Origin: an uncultured Eubacteriales bacterium
GTDB taxonomy: Bacteria; Bacillota; Clostridia; Christensenellales; Borkfalkiaceae
Direction: 5' to 3'
Assembly (NCBI GenBank): GCA_900540805.1
Contig: UQHL01000045.1
Location: 1-5,479 of the forward strand
Length of the DNA: 5,479 bases
Positions 1 through 5,422 of this stretch are shown one piece after another (positions within the stretch are counted from its first letter, which is position 1; every line of letters starts with the position of its first letter). A program made the translations under genes and the position numbers. The notes under the pieces are model-generated. The model was given only the letters and a program-made list of their open reading frames with translations, did no database searches and was not told the origin of the DNA.

Positions 1-57
1 ACAAGGGCTATGCCCGAAAATGAAAAACCACCCGCTATGCGGGTGGATGATTATTCA
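1..57 (+). mobile_element. Putative right end of an IS200/IS605-type element
   Basis: Two perfect small hairpins lie side by side: GGGC-TAT-GCCC at 5-15 and CCACCCGC-TAT-GCGGGTGG (8-bp stem, 3-base loop) at 28-46, separated by an A-rich spacer. An AT-rich stretch then ends in TTCA at 54-57. Subterminal hairpins followed after a few bases by a short TTCA-like cleavage tetranucleotide are the known layout of IS200/IS605 right ends, which lack terminal inverted repeats. The hairpins lie in the reading frame of a permease C-terminus but encode nothing permease-like (Cys/Pro/His-rich), which fits foreign DNA joined to the gene near base 57. No transposase is visible, so the call rests on structure and recollection of similar ends. 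A stand-alone palindromic repeat or MITE is the main alternative. Confidence 0.45.
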
Positions 58-289
58 GTCCTATCTGATGGGCGGGCTGACGTATGCCAAGCAGACGGGA
101 TACTTTTGTGCCGCCGCCATTGTGTTCGGCCTGATCGTCATGCTGTTCAGCATTGTCGAACGCAAAGTAACGGCGCCGCACCGCAGAAAAATCAGGCACA
201 TTCGATTGTGCGAGGAATACAGTGCGGATAAAGAAATATTATACAGCCGGACGCCTGTGACAGAGGAGGATCGCCATGACCGAAATTAA
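2..289 (+). CDS. Sugar ABC transporter permease, MalF-like, C-terminal fragment (5' part missing)
   Basis: The frame is open from the left edge to the TAA at 287-289. Only the part from about base 50 onward looks like protein: a stretch beginning IIQSYLMGG, then a final hydrophobic helix at about 98-157 starting GYFCAAAIVFG and ending FSIVERKV. This matches the last transmembrane helix of CUT1 MalF/UgpA-type permeases, where a GYA-A-S motif leads into a long helix ending in a basic (E/Q)R(K/R) segment. A hydrophilic, cytoplasmic tail of nearly 40 residues follows. The gene would supply one of the two membrane subunits of the importer, and it overlaps the start of the next permease by 14 bases, the usual malF-malG arrangement. 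The codons at 2-49 come from hairpin-rich, IS-like DNA, so the gene is probably interrupted rather than merely cut by the window edge. An internal ATG at 20 is unlikely to be the true start, because it lies inside that DNA and has no ribosome binding site. Confidence 0.7.
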   Translation, partial: QGLCPKMKNHPLCGWMIIQSYLMGGLTYAKQTGYFCAAAIVFGLIVMLFSIVERKVTAPHRRKIRHIRLCEEYSADKEILYSRTPVTEEDRHDRN

Positions 290-1199
290 GAAACGCCGCC
301 ATACCAAATCGGAGCGCACGAAACTGAAGGAAAAGACGGTATCCTTTATCGTTCTTCTCGTTGTAAGCTTCGTCTGGGCGCTTCCGCTGCTTTATATGCT
401 CGGTACGTCGTTTAAGTCGGATCTCGATTTACAGCTGCATCCCGAAAAGATTTTTCCGTCTGCGTGGAGCGAATGGACGCTTAAGCATTACTTCGGATTT
501 ATCGTACGGGAAGGCAATGTGGACAATATGCCTTTTTGGATGCTGAATTCTTTATGGTCAACTTTTGCGACGGTAGGCTTGACCGTTATCGTCGATTTAT
601 TATCGGCCTACGCGGTGGTGTTTTTGAACTTTAAGGGCAGACGTTTGCTCATGAAGTTTTTGTTGCTTTGGATGGCCGTTCCGGGAATTATCGGCACGGC
701 GCCCAGCTTTGCGCTGTATTCTCAGATCCGGAACTCGCTCTCTATCACAAGCGACGTGGCGACGTACGCGTATATCTACACCTGGTTGATCGTGCCGGGC
801 ATTACGGGTATTTTCAACATGTTGCTGATGCGTAACTTTTTTATGTCTATTCCCAAAGATATTGTGGACAGCGCTAAAAGCGATGGCGCCGGGAATATGA
901 AGATTTTTCGCCGTATCGTATGTCCGCTCGCAAAATCCACCATTATGTTGGTAGTGCTGTTCACCTTTACCGGCAGCTGGAACAGCCTTATATGGCCGCA
1001 GCTGTTGCTGACGGGCGAAAAATCGTATTGGAATACGATTACGGTGGCTCTTACCGGTTATACGGGCGGGTCGGCATGGAGCGCCGGAGGCGTGGCTATG
1101 GCTACCAGCGTATTCGCTCTCATCCCGATCGTGATTGTCTTTATCATTACGCAGAATAAGATGATCGACGGGCTTGCGGCTACGGGCGTAAAGGGTTAG
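276..1199 (+). CDS. Carbohydrate ABC transporter permease, MalG-like (CUT1 family)
   Basis: Complete 307-residue inner-membrane permease, close to the family's usual 275-310. A basic cytoplasmic N-terminus (residues 1-20) is followed by about six hydrophobic segments, near 22-44, 90-114, 124-148, 160-184, 221-243 and 270-291. The EAA loop that docks on the ATPase is clear at about 192-220: IPKDIVDSAKSDGAG, then an I-x-CPLAK ending, with Asp-Ser-Ala-Lys in place of the more common Glu-Ala-Ala. The GLAATGVKG C-terminus is typical of MalG proteins. The ATG at 276 is supported by GAGGAGGA at 263-270, five bases upstream. The start lies inside the 3' end of the MalF-like gene and the ATPase begins 18 bases after the stop, so all three are probably co-transcribed and translationally linked. 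The role is passage of an oligosaccharide or sugar derivative into the cell. The substrate cannot be read from this protein. Family assignment is firm. Confidence 0.95.
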   Translation: MTEIKKRRHTKSERTKLKEKTVSFIVLLVVSFVWALPLLYMLGTSFKSDLDLQLHPEKIFPSAWSEWTLKHYFGFIVREGNVDNMPFWMLNSLWSTFATVGLTVIVDLLSAYAVVFLNFKGRRLLMKFLLLWMAVPGIIGTAPSFALYSQIRNSLSITSDVATYAYIYTWLIVPGITGIFNMLLMRNFFMSIPKDIVDSAKSDGAGNMKIFRRIVCPLAKSTIMLVVLFTFTGSWNSLIWPQLLLTGEKSYWNTITVALTGYTGGSAWSAGGVAMATSVFALIPIVIVFIITQNKMIDGLAATGVKG

Positions 1200-1217
1200 A
1201 AGGACGAAAGGAAACAG

Positions 1218-2963
1218 GTGATTATGGAAAAAACGAAGAAAAACGAGCCGGAAATCTTTCTCTCGCTCAGACATCTCGAAAAAGTATATCCCAACGGCGA
1301 AAAAGCGGTGGTTGATTTTAATCTCGACGTCCGAAAAAAAGAATTTATCGTTATCGTCGGACCTTCCGGCTGCGGAAAATCGACAACGCTGCGTATGATT
1401 GCGGGACTCGAGGATATTACGTCGGGCGACATATTTCTGGAAGACGAATTGCTCAACTATCGGCCGTGCAAAGATCGAAAAATGGCTATCGTCTTTCAAA
1501 GTTATGCCTTGTATCCGCAGATGAACGTGTTCGACAATATCGCGTTTCCGCTGACAATCAATACATATCCCGCGCCGGTAGTGGATCGCGAGCTGTACCC
1601 GCTCGGTGAATCGGAACGGCTGCTGGCGCAGGTGGAAGGCGCAAAACTGATGGATACGGTGGAAATGGCTTTTAAGACGAAAGGGAAAACCGCCCGGACG
1701 GAAAAACTGGCGGTTATGTGCCGTATTTCGCCGGCGGCAGCGGAAATCATCGCCGAGCTATACAATGAAAAAGCTGCAAGCTGTACGCCGGATACGTGTA
1801 TGGATAAATGGAAGCGGCAGATTGAAGAGAGGATTGAAAAGGGAAAGGCAAGGCTGGCCGCCCAAGGCATTTGCGTCAACGAACGCTTTGAGATATTGGA
1901 CGAAAACGGGCAGGTCAAAACCGAACAGCGTAAGCTGACTCCGTTTGAGATCAGAGCCAAAGTATATGATACGGCGGAAATACTCGATCTGAAGGCATAT
2001 TTGGATAAGCTGCCCAAAGAATTGTCGGGCGGCCAAATGCAGCGCGTGGCTTTGGGACGCGCGATTATCAAGAACGTACCCATTTTCATGATGGACGAAC
2101 CTCTTTCCAATCTCGACGCAAAGTTAAGGCTGACCATGCGCAGCGAGATCGTTAAATTGCACAATCGCATTCAGGCCACTACCATATACGTTACTCACGA
2201 CCAGACCGAGGCCATGACGATGGCTACCCGCATTGTGGTTATGTCCCGCGGATTTATCCAGCAAATCGGTACGCCGGAAGAAATCTATAATACGCCGGCA
2301 AATATATTTGTCGCACGGTTTATAGGTTCGCCGACGATGAATCTGATCGACGGGCAGTTTGATCCCGTAAAACGTACAGTGACGTTCGGCGGGGTTAAAA
2401 TCGAGCTGGACGCTGAATTTACGGCAAGACATGATGCGTTTTACCGCCGTAAGGCGGAGGAGCTGAAACAGTGGCTGGAAACGTTTGATGAACGCGCGCG
2501 GGAAAACGTATTAAAGCTTTTATCGGCAACGGGAGAAAATTTCGACGGCGCCAGCGGCGGCGGAGGGCGTCAGACGTTGTGGGCAAGGCTGAAGGATAGA
2601 TTCGGCAAAAAAGCGCCCGAGAAAGCGTATCCGCAGGAACGGGCGGTATGTGCCGAAAAAATAAAACGGCTTGTCGCATGCCTGTCGGCCGGACATACGC
2701 TTACCGTAGGTATCCGACCGGAGAGAGTGCGCATTGAAAAGAAAGGAACAGACAAAGGCGAAAACGATGCTTTTATAGTCAAACCTACGGTATGCGAACT
2801 GTTGGGCGGCGAATATAACGTACATTTCGACTTTTGCGGTAAAAATATGGTGGGCAAGGCAGACGCTTGCCGTAAAATTTCCGTTGACGACGAAATTGTA
2901 GTCGGATTTGCGGCCAAAGATCTGTATTTCTTCGATCCGGTTACGGGAGATATAATACGATGA
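1218..2963 (+). CDS. Sugar ABC transporter ATP-binding protein, MalK/MsmX/UgpC-like, with two large insertions
   Basis: Cytoplasmic ATPase that powers the importer. All catalytic motifs are intact and in order: Walker A GPSGCGKST (48-56), Q-loop FQSYALYP (Gln94), signature LSGGQ (269-273), Walker B IFMMDEP (Asp293, Glu294), D-loop SNLD (297-300) and H-loop VTHDQT (His327). ARFIGSPTMN (366-375) leads into the C-terminal MalK-type regulatory domain, with GIRPERV at 498-504. At 581 residues it is about 215 longer than MsmX/MalK. The spacing from the Q-loop Gln to LSGGQ is about 174 residues instead of about 51, and from SPTMN to GIRPE about 120 instead of about 45. The inserts keep frame and codon style, so this is not an assembly artefact in any obvious way. 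The start is either GTG 1218, five bases after AAAGGA (1207-1212), or ATG 1224. The stop overlaps the regulator's start. Many Firmicutes share one unlinked MsmX among importers, so a dedicated linked ATPase is notable. Confidence 0.93.
   Translation: MIMEKTKKNEPEIFLSLRHLEKVYPNGEKAVVDFNLDVRKKEFIVIVGPSGCGKSTTLRMIAGLEDITSGDIFLEDELLNYRPCKDRKMAIVFQSYALYPQMNVFDNIAFPLTINTYPAPVVDRELYPLGESERLLAQVEGAKLMDTVEMAFKTKGKTARTEKLAVMCRISPAAAEIIAELYNEKAASCTPDTCMDKWKRQIEERIEKGKARLAAQGICVNERFEILDENGQVKTEQRKLTPFEIRAKVYDTAEILDLKAYLDKLPKELSGGQMQRVALGRAIIKNVPIFMMDEPLSNLDAKLRLTMRSEIVKLHNRIQATTIYVTHDQTEAMTMATRIVVMSRGFIQQIGTPEEIYNTPANIFVARFIGSPTMNLIDGQFDPVKRTVTFGGVKIELDAEFTARHDAFYRRKAEELKQWLETFDERARENVLKLLSATGENFDGASGGGGRQTLWARLKDRFGKKAPEKAYPQERAVCAEKIKRLVACLSAGHTLTVGIRPERVRIEKKGTDKGENDAFIVKPTVCELLGGEYNVHFDFCGKNMVGKADACRKISVDDEIVVGFAAKDLYFFDPVTGDIIR
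1560..1958 (+). other. Insertion in the helical subdomain of the ATPase (about residues 115-247)
   Basis: Coding segment between the Q-loop region (ending NIAFPLTI) and the resumption of family-like sequence at VYDTAEILDLKAYLDKLPKELSGGQ-type residues (from about 249). Ordinary MalK/MsmX proteins have a short helix-turn here. This protein has about 123 extra residues. The insert is hydrophilic and looks mostly helical, with charged stretches such as KWKRQIEERIEKGKARL (198-213). It also has a possible beta-hairpin near 223-234 (RFEILDENGQ) and four cysteines at 168, 189, 194 and 219. No domain is recognised. By position it would protrude from the subdomain that contacts the permease coupling helices. 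Confidence 0.75.
2415..2687 (+). other. Insertion in the C-terminal regulatory domain of the ATPase (about residues 400-490)
   Basis: Extra segment of about 75 residues between the first strands of the MalK-type regulatory domain (INLIDGQF-like region, VTFGGVKIEL at 388-397) and the GIRPE motif. It begins with a charged helix (RRKAEELKQWLETFDERAREN, 410-430). A glycine-rich linker GASGGGG (444-450) follows, then a basic stretch (about 451-470) and another helix around 475-490. It resembles no domain known to me. The regulatory domain is where MalK-like ATPases dimerise and bind inhibitory or activating partners, so the insert may alter that interaction (inference). Confidence 0.65.
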
Positions 2964-3940
2964 GTACTAAAAACGTAAGTCTGAAATCGATCGCGGCCAA
3001 GGTAAACGTTTCCATTAACACCGTTTCCCACGCGCTCAGGGACATGGACGATATTTCGGAAGAGCTGAAAGTAAAAATACGCAAGACGGCAATCGAAATG
3101 GGATATATGCCCAATCACGTGGTACAGGTGATGAAAAAGGACGAACGGCCGGTGATAGGCGTTTATGTGGATGCGTTTACCAACTTGTATTTCGATATTT
3201 TCTACGACGAATTTATTAAAGTTTTTCAGAGTAAAAACGAGTACAATTTGGTGTTTGTGTATTCGGCAAAATTCGATACGGACGTAATCAAACAATGTAT
3301 CCTGCAACGGGTGGATCTAATTTTAACTTATACCGAGTGCGACGAAGCTACGGCCGAGTTTGCGCGGATGAATGCCGTGCGCATTGCCTTTGCGGGAAAT
3401 ACGACGTATTCTCTGGACGGCGCGGATCTCGTAGCGATTGACAACGATCTGGGCTGCCGGCTGGCGGCGCGGTATCTGTACAATTATCACAGCGGCACCC
3501 GATATATGTACGTGGGCATCGGCAATGAATTTTGTCGCCGGCGCTATGCGATTTTCCGTGAGGAATTATATAAGTTGAACGCCGATACGGAGGTCGGATA
3601 TTTCAATGCCTGGACCGAGGATATTCATCGGTTATACGCTATAATCAAGGACGGTTGCCGCGGGTTGTTCTTTTTTAACGACATGACCGCGTATGAGGTG
3701 CTCAGTAAGCTGGACGCTATTGTAATCAATGTACGTAAAATGTATCCCAATTTACATCTTGTGGGGTTTGACGGATTATGCGAATGGATGTACGGACTCA
3801 GGCAGATTACTACCATCAAGATCGATTTTCGGGAGCTGGCGTCAAAAATGTACGAAGTGATTGCGACCCGTCTGGAGCAGCCCGATTGCCCCGCGCAGCA
3901 TGTCGTTCTGCCGGTAACGCTGCACCAGCGCCGGGAATGA
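2960..3940 (+). CDS. LacI-family transcriptional regulator
   Basis: A 326-residue DNA-binding regulator of normal length (family about 330-340). Residues 6-27 form the LacI helix-turn-helix, VSLKSIAAKVNVSINTVSHAL. GYMPNHVVQVMKK (48-60) is the hinge, and VIGVYVD (65-71) opens the periplasmic-binding-protein-like sensor domain. Expected sensor landmarks are present: VAIDNDLGCRLAARYL (158-173), FFFNDMTAYEVL (237-248), LVGFDG (267-272) and LPVTLHQRR near the end. The hinge has Met57 where most members have Leu, and the recognition helix has TVSH where TVSR is usual. ATG 2960 overlaps the ATPase stop (ATGA), with GGGAGA at 2945-2950 as ribosome binding site, so translation is probably coupled. Placement between the importer genes and a glycosidase suggests it responds to a sugar released from the transported glycan and controls this operon. 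The effector and operators are not determined. Confidence 0.94.
   Translation: MSTKNVSLKSIAAKVNVSINTVSHALRDMDDISEELKVKIRKTAIEMGYMPNHVVQVMKKDERPVIGVYVDAFTNLYFDIFYDEFIKVFQSKNEYNLVFVYSAKFDTDVIKQCILQRVDLILTYTECDEATAEFARMNAVRIAFAGNTTYSLDGADLVAIDNDLGCRLAARYLYNYHSGTRYMYVGIGNEFCRRRYAIFREELYKLNADTEVGYFNAWTEDIHRLYAIIKDGCRGLFFFNDMTAYEVLSKLDAIVINVRKMYPNLHLVGFDGLCEWMYGLRQITTIKIDFRELASKMYEVIATRLEQPDCPAQHVVLPVTLHQRRE
3001..3014. promoter_or_regulatory. cre-like / LacI-family operator-like site inside the regulator gene
   Basis: GGTAAACGTTTCCA agrees with the catabolite-responsive element consensus TGWAARCGYTWNCA at 13 of 14 positions, the first base being the exception. Its core AAACGTTT (3004-3011) is a perfect palindrome with a central CG, as LacI-family proteins including CcpA prefer. 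It lies within codons 14-19 of the regulator, in the conserved helix-turn-helix coding region, so the match may be a by-product of coding. If real, it would act as an intragenic roadblock or autoregulatory site. Confidence 0.25.
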
Positions 3941-4000
3941 ATGGAATATGAAACGGGAGAGGAGCGAGAAAAAATAATGGGACGGACGAGAATGTGTTGA
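3941..4000 (+). other. Possible short leader ORF coupled to the glycosidase start
   Basis: An ATG directly follows the regulator's stop and opens a 19-codon frame that ends at TGA 3998-4000. A purine-rich GGAGAGGAG (3956-3964) lies inside it, 12 bases before an in-frame ATG at 3977, which would give a seven-residue peptide. The TGA overlaps the TTG at 3997 and the GTG at 3994, the only plausible glycosidase starts. Ribosomes finishing this leader could therefore restart on the glycosidase. The frame is short enough to arise by chance. Confidence 0.2.
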
Positions 4001-4863
4001 AAAAAAATCCTGTGACAACCAAATGGTATGCCGATCCGGAAGCGCGGGTCTATAACGGAAAATTGTATCTTTACGTTACACGGTCGGCGCCGTTTGAAAT
4101 GCAATGCAATTTGGATATATTAATATCAAATGATCTGATTGAGTATGAAAGGAAGGAAAGCATCCTGGACCTAAAGACGTTTTCGGGTGTGGAGTGCGCG
4201 GTATGGGCGCCTACGGTTATCGAAAAATCCGGTCGATATTATTTGATTTTTGCCGCTAATAACATACATAGCGACGACGAACCCGGCGGTCTGTATATCG
4301 GGGTCAGCGACAACCCCGCTGGGAAATTTAGCAACGTATTTGCCGACGGGCGGCCGCTTCTGAATAAGATTATACATGGGGCGCAGCCTATCGACGCTCA
4401 TCTTTTCGATGACGACGGCAAGATTTACTTATATTACGGCGGCTGGGGACATCTGAATGTCTGTGTGATGAACGATACCATGGACGGATTTGTTCCGTTT
4501 TCCGACGGACAACTGTTTCGGGAGATTACTCCGGATAATTATGTGGAGGCTCCGTGCGTATTCAAAAGAGAAGGAAAATATTATTTGATGTATTCAAGCG
4601 GAGACTGGGGCAACGGTACGTATGCTGTTCATTATGGAGTTTCTGATTTTCCGTGTCAGCGCGTTTGCGACGCCGGGGTCATCCTTTCATCTTCCGACAT
4701 GGCGGGCGGACCGGGACACAACGGTTATTTCCAGATGAACGGAGAGTATTATGTCGCTTACCATAGACGCCTTATCGGAGATAAGGTCAGTTATCACCGC
4801 TTGGTGTGCGTCGATCGTTTGAATTTTGACGGAGACAAAATAAAGCCAATCGATATGACTTGA
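3994..4863 (+). CDS. Glycoside hydrolase family 43-like protein (putative arabinofuranosidase/xylosidase)
   Basis: A 289-residue single-domain five-bladed beta-propeller enzyme. The three GH43 catalytic acids can be placed. They are the general base Asp14 in YADPEARVYNGKLYLY (12-27), the pKa-modulating Asp134 in QPIDAHLFDDDGKIYLYYGG (131-150), and the general acid Glu185 in VEAPCVFKREGKYYLMYS (184-201). The WAP motif (71-73), repeated blade strands of the KYYLMYS type, and a GHNGYF loop (His242) also fit. There is no signal peptide or membrane segment, so it should act in the cytoplasm on short imported oligosaccharides. Linkage to a CUT1 importer and a LacI regulator supports that. GH43 members cleave alpha-L-arabinosyl, beta-xylosyl or galactosyl bonds, and the exact specificity cannot be read here. 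There is no ATG start: GTG 3994 or TTG 3997 must be used. The nearest ribosome binding site is only the weak GGACGAG (3984-3990), so the start is uncertain by one codon. Family call firm, substrate open. Confidence 0.9.
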   Translation: MLKKNPVTTKWYADPEARVYNGKLYLYVTRSAPFEMQCNLDILISNDLIEYERKESILDLKTFSGVECAVWAPTVIEKSGRYYLIFAANNIHSDDEPGGLYIGVSDNPAGKFSNVFADGRPLLNKIIHGAQPIDAHLFDDDGKIYLYYGGWGHLNVCVMNDTMDGFVPFSDGQLFREITPDNYVEAPCVFKREGKYYLMYSSGDWGNGTYAVHYGVSDFPCQRVCDAGVILSSSDMAGGPGHNGYFQMNGEYYVAYHRRLIGDKVSYHRLVCVDRLNFDGDKIKPIDMT

Positions 4864-4952
4864 CATAATTACGGCGGAAAAGCATTTTACACTATAACCG
4901 GAAACAGAAAAGATAAAATTGAAGGGTGTGTAAGATTTTTATTTATACTTAT

Positions 4953-4995
4953 AAAATATACGCTTCCGCCACTAAAGAGGAAACGTATATTTTTT
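4953..4995 (+). terminator. Rho-independent terminator downstream of the glycosidase gene
   Basis: AAAATATACG (4953-4962) pairs with CGTATATTTT (4984-4993). After one C·A mismatch, TTCC (4964-4967) pairs with GGAA (4979-4982). The loop is 11 bases, and six T residues (4990-4995) close the structure. It lies about 90 bases after the glycosidase stop and would end the operon transcript. The lower stem is AT-rich, so strength is uncertain. Confidence 0.6.
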
Positions 4996-5020
4996 GATTG
5001 AATAAGCGTACTTGCGTTAA

Positions 5021-5194
5021 ATCGGTCTTGACGGGGTATTTGAAAAGAATATAAAAGAGAGATTAAAGATCAGGCATATTGAGACGTTTAATCCTATCGG
5101 TCATTTTATAATTAATAATTTTAGGTCAACAGTAAGCCTAGGGATTATACCGAAGGATAAAGATTTGAACTATTTTTATGTGGAGGTTGCTTAA
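5021..5194 (+). pseudogene. Start-less open frame, possible gene remnant
   Basis: Fifty-seven codons are open between TAA 5018-5020 and TAA 5192-5194, with no ATG or credible start. The middle reads FNPIGHFIINNFRSTVSLG (about 5090-5146). From memory this resembles the PLGRFAVRDMRQTVAVG segment near the C-terminus of EF1A-family GTPases. In AT-rich DNA an open run of this length could be chance, and the similarity covers under 20 residues. It is recorded as a possible decayed gene end, not a functional gene. Confidence 0.15.
5028..5055 (+). promoter_or_regulatory. Candidate sigma-A promoter
   Basis: TTGACG (5028-5033) and TATAAA (5050-5055) are separated by 16 bases, and each differs from consensus by one base. 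Transcription would start near 5062 and run toward the hairpin at 5387-5421. It lies just after the operon terminator, as expected for an independent unit. No extended -10 TGN is present. Confidence 0.4.
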
Positions 5195-5386
5195 TATACT
5201 CAATGAAAGTAAAACCACGACAGATAGAGGGAACTCTCTTATGGCAATGGTTAAAGATAACTGTTCTAAATATGTGGTTACAATATGAATGAAAAAGTGA
5301 CTTTTTTCAATTTGCTGGAAAACCGTTAGGAATAATATGAAATACTAAACAATATTAAAAAGGAAATTAACAGGAGAGTGGGAAGC

Positions 5387-5422
5387 AAGCAGTCTGTCGA
5401 GATATAATCGACAGACTGCTTT
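5387..5422 (+). terminator. Strong perfect hairpin, possible terminator
   Basis: AAGCAGTCTGTCGA (5387-5400) pairs perfectly with TCGACAGACTGCTT (5408-5421), a 14-bp stem with a seven-base loop. The stem is typical of intrinsic terminators, but the T tract is only three bases before TAGTTGG. Either it is a weak terminator or its T tract has been displaced by the IS-like DNA that appears to begin just after it. Confidence 0.45.

Noticed and set aside
10..231. Overlapping + frame of 73 codons near the left edge
   Set aside because: Its translation resembles no protein and it overlaps the frame that encodes the permease transmembrane helix.
600..1499. Long minus-strand open frame of 299 codons opposite the MalG-like permease and the ATPase start
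   Set aside because: It is an antisense shadow. The + strand frames here carry clear family motifs, whereas the minus frame has a low-complexity Arg/His/Phe-rich translation with no recognisable domain.
2884..2956. TTGACG (2884) with TATAAT (2951-2956) as an internal promoter for the regulator
   Set aside because: The spacing of more than 60 bases rules out one promoter, and no suitable -35 box lies about 17 bases before the TATAAT.
1502..3307. Minus-strand open frames (222 and 245 codons among others) opposite the ATPase and regulator
   Set aside because: They mirror well-supported + strand genes, show no ribosome binding sites or domains, and arise from codon bias in the real genes.
4860..4898. 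TTGACA at 4860-4865 as a promoter -35 box after the glycosidase
   Set aside because: The hexamer is perfect, but the only good -10-like sequence (TATAAC, 4893-4898) is 27 bases away. At 16-18 bases the match is poor.
4873..4970. GGCGGAA (4873-4879) pairing with TTCCGCC (4964-4970) as an antiterminator
   Set aside because: A seven-base match within 100 bases is expected by chance fairly often, and no downstream gene is evident for an attenuator to control.
5290..5318. TGAAAAA...TTTTTTCA hairpin as another terminator
   Set aside because: The stem is almost wholly A:T and short, so it is unlikely to be stable.
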